This document shows, one piece after another, positions 33,011 to 44,899 of a DNA stretch of 64,000 bases. Every line of letters begins with the position of its first letter. Position 1 is the first letter of the stretch. This DNA is from Eublepharis macularius (taxonomy: Eukaryota > Chordata > Lepidosauria > Squamata > Eublepharidae), in the NCBI RefSeq assembly GCF_028583425.1, contig NC_072793.1, positions 61,385,028 to 61,449,027 of the forward strand. Direction: 5' to 3'. Position numbers and translations under genes: made by a program. The notes under the pieces were generated by a model, which had not been told where the DNA came from, ran no database searches, and saw only the letters and a program-made list of their open reading frames with translations.

Positions 33011-34715
33011 TGATATTTTGCTGACAATAAGTAATCCGCTACAGGCAATAAGAGAATTGCTAGTTATTTTAGAAGATTTCAAGTCAAGCTCGGGGCTTGG
33101 GGTCAATATTAAGAAATCTGAAATAATGTTTCTTAACGTAGATAGGGAAACTAAAAGAGAGATACTAGTTTTAACGGGGATGAATTCAGGAGTAAGTAAA
33201 ATTAAATATTTAGGAGTATACCTGGCTAGAAACATAGAGAAGCTACAAAAAATCAATTATAATAAGGTTTGGACAAAGATAACAAAGAAATTGAAGGATT
33301 GGAAGAATAAACATTTGAGTATTTTAGGGAAAATTAGAGCAGTTAAAATGTTTATATTACCAAAGATGTTATACCTACTTCAGGTACTCCCAATAGAACT
33401 TGACCAGAAAGATATAGGGAAATGGGATGAAAATATTAAAAATTGGGTGTTCGGCCGGAAAAAAGCAAGAATCTCAAAAAAATTGGTATATGCGCCCCAA
33501 GATTATTTAGGATGGGGACTCCCACATCTGCAAGCCTATTACGATGCATTCCAGTTGAAAGCATTGATGGAGCTAGAATGGAGGAAAGGGGACAAGTGGG
33601 CAAGATTTGAATCTGCAATCAATAAGGGAGCAGGTAGCTATGGTATTTATACTAGAGATCTGCAAAAGGAGATAAGGCAAGCAAAGGGCCCAAGAAGAAT
33701 AGCCTTGATTGCTTGGATGAGGTGGAAAACGGCTATGATGCCACAGAACTCAAAATGGACTCCACTTAAGTATATCTGGGAGAAGGAGATGAACCCGAAA
33801 TTTTGGGAAGATCTTAAGGCGGAAGGTATAACTAGAGTGAAGGATATGTATAATGGTCAAGGGGATTTGTTACCACTTCAGGAATTGAATCAAAAATTGG
33901 GGGAAAGATATTGGCTAAATTTAAGGGGGTTATACCATTTAATTAAACAAGATAAATATAAAGAAGCTATTAAAAGGGAAGACAACAATATAGAACACGC
34001 ATTATATGTGGATGAAATTAAGAAAGGGCTGGCAGGGAAAATCTACCTTGAATTGGTGAGGGATAAGGAGTTTATGTTTAGAACTTTAAAAAATAAATGG
34101 AATAAAGAAAAACAAATAACTTCTGAGGAGGTTAATAAGTTAATGGTGAATTTGAAGGCAATTAAGCTAGAAAAGTATAGAGAACTTGAAAGAAAGATAA
34201 TCATGAAGTGGTATAGAACTCCTGCCCAATTGGCATACATGTTTAAAGGGATGAAACCTAACTGCTGGCATTGCAATGCAAAAGAAGGGTGGTACTCCCA
34301 CTTATGGTGGGAGTGTCCAAAGGTTATAGATTTTTGGGAAAAGGTACGGGGGGAAATAGCATTGGTATGTAAGGTCAACCTTAATATAGATGTAGATCTA
34401 TTATTCATGGGTGTATTGGGAAACATTAGAATTGAGAAACAAAACCAGGATATTTTCAAAGCAATGTTATTAGCTGCACATGCAGTGATTGCATACGGTT
34501 GGAAGGAGAAGTTAAAATGGACCTTAGAAAGATGGAATGATTACTTGTATGAATATATTCAATCAGATATGATGGAATGTTTAAAAAAAGATAAGGCATG
34601 GGATGGAAAAATGGAGGAGATAAAAGAGAAATGGACTGCATATTTTCAATGGGTATATAATGGAGAAGCCAATACAACTATATTTGGAAAATGGAAAAAA
34701 TGTGCTCATGGCTAA
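33011..34715 (+). pseudogene. L1 ORF2 C-terminal part, open but 5'-truncated
   Basis: The open frame (it runs on from 32913 through the hairpin element by chance) encodes the end of the reverse transcriptase and the C-terminal region: FKSSSGLGVNIKKSE, KIKYLGVYLARN, WKNKHLSILGKIRAVKMFIL, then the cysteine motif CWHCNAKEGWYSHLWWECPK. Endonuclease and RT catalytic parts are missing, so it cannot be functional. About 568 codons without a stop indicate a recent insertion. It ends at TAA 34713-34715. Confidence 0.9.
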
Positions 34716-34926
34716 AAATTTAATTTGTAGTTATAGGATGGCCACCATGTGGGGGGGAGGGTTACAAAAGGGGTAAAAGATGTATCATAGGAGAACTGTG
34801 ACTGTATTGAAATGTAATAATAAGTGATGCATTAATTAAAAAAAAAAGAACGTAAAATGTAAAAATGATGTTAAATAACAGTAATAAAAATGAGGCAACC
34901 AATCTCAAAAAAAAAAGAAAAGAAAA
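33011..34926 (+). mobile_element. 5'-truncated L1 LINE nested in the hairpin element
   Basis: GAAAATCTACAACAA flanks it (32996-33010 and 34927-34941), a perfect 15-bp duplication. The element contains the last part of ORF2, a 3'UTR of about 190 bp and an A-rich tail (runs of A and GAAAA). Because the duplication splits the hairpin element precisely, the L1 is the younger insertion. Confidence 0.92.
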
Positions 34927-35459
34927 GAAAATCTACAACAACCAATGTTCTCCGGCTGTGAAAGCCTTCGACAATATAAATGAAGTAAATGGGCGTGGCA
35001 TATACCACCACGTACAAAGCATCCACATCTTTCGTCTCTTTTGCTGCACATGCATGTCTCAGGCAGATGCAGTTATCCACATTATCCCACAGTTACCGTG
35101 GCCTGTGAAATGGAATGAGTCTAGTTGCCTTTCAGATGTGAGTCTGCACACTTTAGCTATAATGTGACAAGTGGGAAGCTTCACTTACAAGCGTCAGCAT
35201 GAATTGCTGTAGTCCCGTTTTTTATCTCAAGATCATAAATGAACTGGGAAACATATCCGCCTTCTTGCAGTGCTGTAAGGCTCTGGAGTGTGCTGCTAAG
35301 ACTGACTGTTGGAAGACATTTTGTGTGAATGGCAGTGAAAAAAATGCATAGCAGCTACACAATCTGTATAGCTCATGTGCTTACTCCATCCTTCTCGGCA
35401 CATTGTACCTTAGATGGAAGTAGGTTAATTTGTTTTATTTTGCATTTTTCCTTCAATAG

Positions 35460-35642
<183 letters not shown>

Positions 35643-36657
35643 TAGTTTGTGACTGAAGAGTCCAAGAGGACTCTTTGACCCTGGGAAGACTCTTTGGTGC
35701 AAGGTTTAGCATGGTGTCCTAGGGCAAGGACCAGTTCTAATAGTACACCTGTTAAATCCCTGGTTTTTTAAAGGTGGTAGTGTGGAAAAGTTGCTATATG
35801 CACAGAGGTGGTTTCCATACTTAACTGTAAATGGGCTCCATCACGACCTTGCTCCACAGAACCGGGGTGTTTTATATCTTTCTGAGGCTGGCTGTGGAAA
35901 TACAGGAGATACCAAGTGATACCAGGCAGGGCATAGAAGGTTGATTAGGTAGGTGGGACTCGGGGAGCTGCTTCTCTCCGCTGATGGTGGGCAGGAGGAG
36001 GGTCACACTTTGATCCAAGGCTAAGCAAGCAAAGCGCCTCTTGCTGAAGAGTCAGAGTCTGCGTGCTTTCCTGTGCCCTTTTAGAGTGTCACAGGACTGT
36101 CTTCCCCGGCTGTAGCACTAGGAGAAGGAATGCTACATAACATACAGGCATTACTATTTATTTATGGAATTCAACCTATTCAGTTGTGGGACTGTAGGCC
36201 CTGATCTCTTTCTCCCTACTCCTCAGCAATACTGACATGCCAGCACATTTTCCTCTGTGTGTGAGATTTTCCCCCATGCAATTCTACACATCTTTAAAGT
36301 AAAGAAAAGGAATGTTAACACTTAATTCTTCCTGGAGATGCTTGGGATCCTGCCAGGCCAGCATATATTTCTGAACAACTCAATACTGACATCTAGTGGC
36401 CACCTACTGTCTTTTTTTTTTTTTTTTTTTTGCCCAATCGGGTTTTCCTTGGCGTATGCTCAGATACATAAGCAAACACTTTGGCCAGCCATAATATGAA
36501 CAGTTTAATTAGAAGTTTCTGGAAGTGATAGTGTATATTGCTAGTGGTATGACATGTGATGCACATCATTATTTATTATTATCCTGATTTTAAGTGACTA
36601 GGAGAAGGCGCTGGTGCTAAAAGTTCTAAGGCATGATGGCTTTATTTCCTTTTCCAG

Positions 36658-38202
36658 GTGATTGAGAAGAACTTGAGTGGTTGGTGGTACATTCAGATTG
36701 AGGAAAAGGAAGGCTGGGCACCAGCTACTTTTATTGATAAATATAAGAAAACTAGTAATGCATCTAGGCCAAACTTCTTGGCCCCACTACCGAATGAGAT
36801 CACACAACTCCGCCTTGGCAACAGCATAGCAGAGAGCAGCTTGAATGGAGAAGTCCCTGGCCCATCCAGGCCACTACCCGATGCTCCATCTAATGGTGCA
36901 GACCTTGGAGGCAAATGGAAAGGAAAGGAGGCCTCCAAGAGTGCCCTTTCTGAGGCTAGTGATGCATTTATATTTGTTGGATATGAGGAGATTTCTGATC
37001 AGGATGCAGAAGAGAAACCTAGTCTTCCACCTCGGAAGGAATCGATTATTAAATCGGAAGAGGAATTAATGGAAAGGCAGCGGCTGGAGCCGAGGCCACC
37101 TCCTAAGCCTCCTGGTACCATTTTGCCAGTGATTCCTCCCAAGCAAACTGTGCCTCCAAGGGACAACAGGAAACCAGACCTCAAAACAGAGAAAGGGAAA
37201 TTGTTCCAACTGAAAAATGAAATGGGATTAGAATGTGGGCACAAGGTATCACCCAAAGAAGTAAAGAAACCAAATCTCCGACCCATAGTCAAGCCAACCA
37301 AGCCAAAAATTGAACCCCTGGAGGATAAGCCTGAGCCAGTTCCCCAGAACCCCTTCTTGAAATCAAAGCCTCAGATCAGACCGAAGCCAGCAGCAGCCCC
37401 TAGAACAGAGCCGCCGGCTACTCAGTCGGAAGATAAACTAGACATTTGCAATCTGAGGAGCAAACTCAGGCCTGCAAAGATGCAAGAGAAGCCTTCTGAA
37501 CAGGACTCTGTGGTAGGGGAAAATGCCTTTAGCAACCATGTGCTGCCCGCAGAACTTTCTGTAAGATCACAGGAAAGATCAAATGCAGAGATGAGGCCTC
37601 CATCCAGACCAGACAGCCAGATCTTTAAGGAGGCTGCTTTGCCCAAAGCTCCTGTTGCCTCTCCAAAGTCAGGTGAGAGCGAGTCCAAGAGCAGCTTTCC
37701 AGTTCCCAAGGAACCACCTCAACGTCCCATCGTACCACCTAGGCGGCCACCTCCACCCAAGAAAGCATCCTCTGCATCTCCCTATGCCCCCTCTCCTGAG
37801 CATAAAGCACCACAGAGGGAAGTGCCTGAAGTCAGAGCTGCCCCAGTGCCTGGCAGGCCATTACTGGTTCCACCAAAAGCCAAAGGTTTCCTGCCACCTC
37901 CATGCCCAGATGATGCCAAAGCAAAAAGCGGCGTAGGCCAAAAGGCAGTCCCCAAGCCAGTGGAAAGGGAGACCAAGGAGAGAGGGCCTGCCCCCATCAC
38001 CAGTTCAGATGTCTCCAAAGAAGCCCTCTATGTGGCAGTTGCAGATTTTGATGGTGATGAAGAAACCAGCAGCTTTAAAGAAGGGACTTTATTTGAAGTT
38101 CAGGAGAAGAACAACAGTGGCTGGTGGTTTTGCAAGGTCCTCGCTGGGGGGCCATGTTGGGAAGGCTGGATTCCTTCCAATTATCTCATTAAAAAGTCAT
38201 AG
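36658..38202 (+). CDS. SH3PXD2B: SH3PXD2B last coding exon: third SH3 end, tail and fourth SH3
   Basis: Acceptor TTCCTTTTCCAG|GTG; 514 codons and stop TAG at 38200-38202. [20 protein letters not shown] and [11 protein letters not shown] complete SH3-3. A long disordered tail follows with many Pro-rich ligands ([25 protein letters not shown]). It also contains GYEEIS at residues 108-113 of the exon (Tyr at 36982-36984); pYEEI is the classical Src-family SH2 ligand, and TKS4 is a known Src substrate. SH3-4 lies at 38026-38199 ([20 protein letters not shown] ... GWWFCKV ... [10 protein letters not shown]) and ends the protein. Four SH3 domains in all support TKS4 over TKS5. No break is seen. Confidence 0.98.
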   Translation: MIEKNLSGWWYIQIEEKEGWAPATFIDKYKKTSNASRPNFLAPLPNEITQLRLGNSIAESSLNGEVPGPSRPLPDAPSNGADLGGKWKGKEASKSALSEASDAFIFVGYEEISDQDAEEKPSLPPRKESIIKSEEELMERQRLEPRPPPKPPGTILPVIPPKQTVPPRDNRKPDLKTEKGKLFQLKNEMGLECGHKVSPKEVKKPNLRPIVKPTKPKIEPLEDKPEPVPQNPFLKSKPQIRPKPAAAPRTEPPATQSEDKLDICNLRSKLRPAKMQEKPSEQDSVVGENAFSNHVLPAELSVRSQERSNAEMRPPSRPDSQIFKEAALPKAPVASPKSGESESKSSFPVPKEPPQRPIVPPRRPPPPKKASSASPYAPSPEHKAPQREVPEVRAAPVPGRPLLVPPKAKGFLPPPCPDDAKAKSGVGQKAVPKPVERETKERGPAPITSSDVSKEALYVAVADFDGDEETSSFKEGTLFEVQEKNNSGWWFCKVLAGGPCWEGWIPSNYLIKKS

Positions 38203-41200
38203 TCATCCCTCCCTCATCTTCAGTTTATGTGGCTCAACATCCCCCATTTTATTACTAAAATATTTAATTAGCTTATTAATTTATAGTATTTTTTCATAAG
38301 GCTGGCTTTATTTTTTTAAAGTATCTGGGATACCATACATTCCAATGTGTGACTTTTCCAAATCAGGCCAGCAAGAGAAACGGGGCTTGATGTCATGTAG
38401 GTCAGCAACTGTTCCTGCTTTTTGGCAAATTATTTCCTATGCACCTTTTGATATGTAAGCCCCTTGCCTCTCATCTGTATGGTTTATGACATTGTGTTTC
38501 TCTCACAACACTGGCTGATAAGAATGTCCCTTTTTCTCCTCTACAAGCTCTTGGGCAAATAAACAAACCAGAGACTGCAAAATTGGTGCTCAACAACCTG
38601 TTTTCAGGTAGTCTGGGAGAAAATCTATTTCTGGCTTAGTAAAAAAAATAGAGCCAAGTTTACTAGCCAAGAAAGGGAAGAGGAAATAGGAAAGACCATT
38701 GTTTGACTGAATGTCCTTGTTAAATGTCAAGTGCCATATTATAAACTATTATGAAGAGCTAAGGGACTCCATAGCAAAAAGAATAAATAATCCATCTGAT
38801 TATACACTAGTTAGGTGCAAAGGCATATCAAGGTGGGTGAGAAATTTGTCTCAAGTTTGTGCCTTTTGTCCCTTGTTTGAAAAATCTTACTGACAGAGCA
38901 GTTGTTTTTTGTAGGGCAGCTCTATTACATGATGCTTTTTTGAAACCATGTGCGATAGGACTTGAATGCGCGCTCTCTGCTGCCCCCATCCCAGTGTGGG
39001 CTTGTATTTCTCAATACTGCAGCCTCGTTTCAGTAAACAGAGGCTATCCATACTGCTGAACCCTAAGGATCTGAATGACTCCAGGCACTGTGGCAGGAGG
39101 ATTGCTGGCAGAACTTAGCATCTCTCCTTCAAGCCTAGATTGCACTGCTGTTTTCTTTACTGTTCCCATAAGCCGGTCCCGTGGTCTGTTCATCCCTGAT
39201 TCCCCAGTTGACAGCTGCCAAGATGGTTGTCCTCCAGTGGGTGCTAATAACTTCTTTTCAACCTGGAAAGAGCAACCAGATCTCATGGGGAGGAAGGTAT
39301 TGCTGCATCTCTACCCATATTACCCATAATATCTCTTCCTTACTCATTTTTTCTGTCTATTCCAAAAAAGCATGTTTCTTGTTTTTGTGTTGGCTGTAGA
39401 GAACACAACAAAACCTGGAGCTGATGGAAGCCAGTGCCAGCAGTGTCAGCTGAAACATGCAGCCATTGTAAAAAATAGTTCTCAGACTGTTCCCCCCCCC
39501 CCCCGCCTCCCCCCAGTCACAGGGAATATGTGGGTCCTGGTCTTTTAGCCCTGGATCATGGCACATATCTATGATACTGTGAAACTGGTTCTCAGTTGAG
39601 TATGGATGGGTACTATATAGCATTTTCCTGCTAAGAGTTACTTCACGTGATATTTCGGTAGTTTGGATTGGAACAATAACTAAATGCAGCATGCATGCCC
39701 ATGGCACCAGGTATGGACATGTGTGTGCATTTGGTGCTTGATGTTTTAAAAGGCACCAGGGTGGGGTGCTGATCTTTTCCTCATCTTTGCTCATATTTAA
39801 AGGGCAATCCTAACCATGTATGTGTGCAAGTAATGCATAGATGCATAATTTCAGTCCTTGAAGTTTGAAAGCACCAGACGAACATACTTCTGGCCTGCAG
39901 TCCTCGATGATGTTGATTGGATTTGAAACAAAAAATTTAAAAAGACAAAATTTATGTGGCTTCACTGTGGTTCTGTACAGCTGAGTCCAGAATAAGTGAA
40001 GAGTTTGCCGTAGAATACGTTGCGGTCCTTTAAAAGATGTAAGATGGGATCCCTGATCACCATAGTTCAAGTTTGTGAATTATTGGGCCTGAGTGTCTAG
40101 CTCCCTCCTATCTGAATCTTATTAATTTGATAATTAAAATATGTAAGTATTAATTTTTACATCAATCCCTATAGGGAATCCAGATCCCAGTTTTGCATTT
40201 GAGAATCAATACTTCAAGTTTTGTGTCTGCATTTTTCATAGAGACAGGCTGTTTTGGCCACCATTTCCTAGTGCTGGGGTGTTTACTTTTTTCTTCCCTT
40301 AGATATACCCATGTTCTTTATATTGTCAATAGATAGGATCTGTTTGGTTGGTTTTCATGCCATTAGATCTATGCTTCTCATGCCTATTTCTCCCTACCCT
40401 GATCAGCTGTCTGTTGATAATACAATCGCAATTACTGAATGATCTGCTGTCCAGTAGTGTTTGTTCAGCAAACAACCATCCAGTCCTGTTTGACCTGTAT
40501 ATTATAGCAAAATAATTCTAAAATGGATGACTGTTTGATACAGAGAGAAATGATTTGAGTCACCACTGTGTCACTTTCCCGTGGTGCCCTGAGTCCCAAA
40601 GATGCATTGTTTCCTGTTTTTCCAAGTATGAAGGAGTTCCCTCAGTCAAAAAGCTGATGGCTTCTGTTATCATTTTATAACACGTTTGGTGTATTGGACT
40701 TTATTTGTTCTCTTGGATGCGAAATCATGGCCATGACACATCTCTTCCTCCATTTACTATTGATAAAACACAGACCATGAGATGGTGTACTTTGCTGCAA
40801 TACAAGAAGACATGGCGAGCAACTCTTGCCTAATAGTTTATCATCCTATGTTGAATGGTAAAATGTTATAACAACCTATTACCACAGCATGTAATTTGTT
40901 ACACACTTATTTTCCTGTTACCGCACACCAGACTGACCATGGTTTGCTAAAGAGATAAAGGATATTGAACCTCTTATTTACCAAATCTCGATTTACAGCA
41001 CTCTGGCTGGTGTGTTGTGGAGCCAAGGCAGGCCTGCCCAAATGGCCTTACCTTTTCATCTGCAGTCTTTAGAATCTTGTTTTAATGCCTAATATTATGT
41101 AATCAGTCTTTATGTTTCTGAGGGTGGGGTGGGTTTTTTTCTTGAGGAGGATAGATGTAGCCTGTGTAAAAACCATGTATACTTCCAGCATTACAATTTT

Positions 41201-41430
41201 TTTTAAGGTAAAGAAATTAAAAAAGCTTGACTGGTTTCAAGCAGAATTGCTATGAAGTCTCTGTATCTCTTACTTGCTCAAAGTGCACAGGGTAGGTAGC
41301 TAAAATATAGTGCCATTTTCGCAAGACTATGTTTCTTGCATATATCAAATTAAATCCAAATTTGTGACAATTCAGTGGGCCATAAATAAGCTCACTACAT
41401 GGCTGAAATTTCCTCACAGTTCTTGCATGT
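38203..41430 (+). other. Probable SH3PXD2B 3'UTR
   Basis: The stretch after the stop is largely free of recognisable mobile elements, as expected for the long 3'UTR of this gene. Possible poly(A) signals are AATAAA at 38558-38563 (in GGGCAAATAAACAAAC) and ATTAAA near 41216. Which is used cannot be told from sequence. Poly-C runs occur near 39490. No coding frame is convincing. Confidence 0.45.
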
Positions 41431-43203
41431 GAAATAGGGATATGTACTTTTAAAAAATTCAGTATTGTTTGGATTCAGGTGTATGGAATACCATATATAT
41501 TCAGTATTCCCAATATTTAGGTCCAAAAATACAAGTATACTGATTTGGGTTTTATTTGGAATTCCGAATATATTCAGCTCCATTATTCCCTACAGGGAAA
41601 TACTTCCAGGGGGCTGGAGGGGCCATTTTTTAAGCAAACTACACCAAAATTGCAGAGAGTAGTCCTGCCTGTCCACTAAAGACACCTCCCCCCCCCCCAA
41701 GTTTTAAATGAATTGGACCAAAGAGTCCTAATTCTACAGACCCCTGAACAAGCTGCCAGCCATTCTTCATTGTTTTCTATGGGGGGAAATTGAAGGCCTT
41801 CTTCTGGACATAGGAAACCTTAGCCAAACACATAACAGCAGCCAATGACCAAAAATCTTCCAATGCAAATAGAATCAACAAAGTCCAACAGAACCAATGT
41901 GAAACCAGAGAATCCCAGCACAACCAAACTGAAGCAAGGGACATCTACAAGCCCAACAGAACCAGTGTCATTCAAAGATTCTAGACAGAACCCAGGGCCA
42001 ATGCAAGCCCAACAGAACCAGTATCAAACCAGAGAATCCCAGTGTCCATTTTAGCAAGCCAGTAACACCAACGGCCAGACCTGGCAATGGCATATGGCAA
42101 GCCATATAGCGCACATGTAGTAATGATGTCTCCTTAACCTGTAAAGGAGGGGGGACAAGCTGATGCAACCCTTAAAATGAGATTCCCAGTATTCCAGATT
42201 ATACTGGGATTTTACAAGAATGTATATATTGCTTTATCCGAAAATACCCAAATAAGCTGGATATATCCAGATATACTTGAATAATACCAAATAGGTATTT
42301 TGGGGGTATATATTTGGCTTGAGAATACCCAATCGCGTACCTCTAGCTATCTGGGGTTGTGGTGAGTAAAGTGGTCCAGTTAGTGGATGGTGAGCACCAA
42401 AAGAATTATTCTCAAACGAAACCAATTTGCAACAAAATCACAACTGAATGAATGCATGCTAGGGCAGAAGCTGTTCAGCCACATGGTGGGCTGAACAGCT
42501 TGCGACTCTTCAAGAAACTTGGGGAGTTGTGCATATCAATTACATTTGAACTTTGTATGCAACAGGGATTGAAGGGATTTTGGCTACAGTGGGAAGATGG
42601 AGATGGTGAACTTCCACTCTGCTTATGGAAATCCCTTCCATTACCCGAGATACTGTCTAGGATCCAACCTATGGGGAACTATGATCGCAAGTGCTTTTAA
42701 GTATACATGCTTTTGCAGCAGCGGTTCAGGTCTTCACTTCTTGAAGTCCAGAAATTAATTTCCAAGTGCATTCGTCCAGTTCCCCATAGCTATTGTCCTA
42801 GATATAGTTAACTGCATTGTAATAGGGAAAAATTAAGAGCATCCCCTGCCTGCTTGACATATGAGCAGCCCCAGTTAACGGAACAGCTCCAGCAACTAGG
42901 ACCCATGGTTAAACAGAATCCAAAAATCATCCCAAGTGGACAAGTGGAAATGCTGAGCACCATCATGCTGGTCAATCCCGCTCCTACTGTCCTTGCCATG
43001 CACAAACTGATGCTGCTCAGTCTCACTTTCTTTCTGCTCCACTCTTTCTTCCTAGCAAATTCAAAATGGACAGCAAGGCGTCAGAATAATCCTCAGATCC
43101 AAAGCCTTCCACCTGCTCCTGAATTTTGACTTTCAAACATTTCTGATACTTACATGTACTTACATGTACCATGACTAGTAAATTTCTGACTGCACATCCC
43201 TAG
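41431..43203. repeat. Possible large non-autonomous DNA-transposon block
   Basis: TAGGGATATGTAC at the left and GTGCACATCCCTA-like sequence (TGCACATCCCTA, ending 43202) at the right look like inverted hAT-type termini, but no matching 8-bp duplication is found. Inside, 41850-42060 carries imperfect repeats of about 100 bp (AGCCCAACAGAACCAGT, CAGAGAATCCCAG) and 41500-41600 is rich in TTCGAATAT-like motifs. It could be one element or several neighbours. Confidence 0.35.
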
Positions 43204-44880
43204 TTTATTACTTGCTTGACTAGTGGTATTCAATGTAGTGATCCCTAGTTGTGGCCGAGGAGTTCAGTTGCATGAAATCTTGACTACAGTTCTTCGGAGA
43301 TCCTTGTGCTAACCAAAATCTTGCTCCATTAACAAAAAAGTGGATTGAGGAGATCGAATTGTTTACTTTTGCATTTGTCTCCAGGGCCAACTTAAAATCA
43401 GCCTAGACCAATCGAGCACAGAAGTACAACTGCCAGAGAAGAACAAAAATACCCATTATGAGTTCTCTTCTGCTTTCTATAAACTGCCTCCCTACCTAGA
43501 ATCAGAGGAGAGGATTCAGTCCCCATCTCTCTTGGTTTAACAATGACCTTTTCTCTACACATTGGATTCCTTGGCAGTTTTTTAAATCAGTGTCAAATGG
43601 CCACTATGTGGTGCTGTGAATGCAGTTAGTAAATGCTGCTGCTAGTCCAACCCCCCCCCCCCAATTGAACCATTTAAGCTGCCACACAGCACCTGTTAGC
43701 TGCAGCCTTCTAGTGTTTCCAAACCTTTTTTTCCATGGAGGAACCCCTAAGTCAGTGAGGAACCCCTGCCTATGAAAACATTTACAGGTCAGAAAAAGGA
43801 TGGCTAGGAGTGCAATTCATTGTCATTTGTGTTGCCAGTGCTCTGTAACAATACAAAACAAACATAGACACAGACACATTACAAGTAAATATAACCTTAA
43901 TAACCACAATATTTTGAGAGAGATTTGAAACGTCCTGCAGATGCCTGGTTGGGAAATAACGGCTGCTAGAAAGATGGAAACACCTGAGCTGCGATCAAGG
44001 CTATGCTCAAAGATGTGCTGCTAAGTGGTGCTACTGCTAGTACTAGAAATTACAATACAACTACGATACGTGGTTCTCAGGGGAAAGCAATTTTTTAGAA
44101 AGCCCTGCCCCATGCAGGAATGGGCCAGTGGCTTTGCATCTCAGTAAAGGTATAAGGTCAGTATTTGGATGAGAGACCCCAGGGTTGCTATGCAGAGGTA
44201 GGCAATGGCAAACCACCTCAGAATGTCTTTTGCCTTGATAACCCTATGGGGTTGCCATAAGTGGGTTGTGACTTGACAGCAAACACACACACACACACAC
44301 ACAAAGGTAAAAATATGACATACTTTTACTGTATTCCTTTGTGAGTGGGTTTCTTTGGATTATTGCAGATAAATATCATTACTTGGACCTGGTTGGGCTA
44401 CACACAACAACAGAATGGGGTATGCTGAAATGTTAGAATGAACTACTTTAGGCAAGAGCTAAGGGATGACATTTTTTCAAAGTTCCCCTCCATGAATAGA
44501 TGAAAAACCTGCACACACCATACCAGGGTGCAAGCTAGAACGTTTCCACCTGCTTGTACTAATTTTTTTATTTGCATAGGGGTTTTGCTGTGGGGGGGAG
44601 CATTAAAAATGTGACTGTCTACACCTGAAATCTGAAGGGTTACAGCCTGTTCTACCATCTCATTCTGCTATGGGTGTTGGGGACATTTGCAAAGGGTTCA
44701 TGTCTCTTATTTTTATATTTTAAATACAAAGATAAATGCATGAATCTGCCTACAATAGTCTTACAATGGTGAATCCTGCCATGACTTTGAATTTTTGGTT
44801 CTATTACGTTTGTTTATAAAACAATATTATGAAAATAACTTTGCATACACAAATGCAAAAAACCAAAAGCAAGTGCAAAA
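43204..44880. other. Intergenic sequence with scattered short repeats
   Basis: Apart from the SINE at 44110-44300 and a CA run at 44283-44302, nothing could be recognised. There is a poly-C run near 43650. Confidence 0.5.
44110..44300 (+). mobile_element. 5S rRNA-derived SINE (SINE3/AmnSINE-like)
   Basis: GGTCAGTATTTGGATGAGAG then ACC closely matches the 3' internal-promoter part of 5S rRNA (GGT.AGTA.TTGGATG.GAGACC). The body AGGGTTGCTATGCAGAGGTA, GGCAATGGCAAACCACCTC, then TTGCCTTGATAACCCTATGG and GTTGCCATAAGT is the same family as the fragment at 448-557. A 5S-derived head defines SINE3-type elements. Confidence 0.7.
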
Positions 44881-44899
44881 GTCACCCTTTTCCTTTTCT

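Larger units (their letters stand above)
32832..34987 (-). mobile_element. Hairpin retroposon (Penelope-like) with hammerhead-like motif, split by an L1
   Basis: AATATAAATGAAGTA flanks it on both sides (32832-32846, 34973-34987), a perfect 15-bp duplication. Without the L1, the element is about 195 bp: 32847-33010 plus 34942-34972. Arms of about 64 bp (from GTTGTTGTAGATTTTCCAGG to GATGTTTCG, and the reverse complement) enclose a 40-bp loop. On the minus strand the loop has CTGATGA (32935-32929), stem GCCAGT...ACTGGC and GAAAC (32908-32904), with the arm GTAGTTCCT/AGGAACTAC as a possible stem I. The tail GTCGAAGGCTTTCACAGCC is familiar from squamate repeats I believe to be Penelope-derived. 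Confidence 0.65.
32288..35459 (+). other. SH3PXD2B intron carrying a nested retroposon pair
   Basis: About 3.2 kb. It is mostly the hairpin element 32832-34987 with an L1 inserted in it. A TG-rich run lies at 32393-32414. The remaining flanks (32415-32831, 34988-35459) show nothing recognisable. Confidence 0.75.

Noticed and set aside
42854..43129. 91-codon frame with a hydrophobic stretch
   Set aside because: Single short frame in repeat-rich sequence with no recognised family, splice sites or neighbouring exons.
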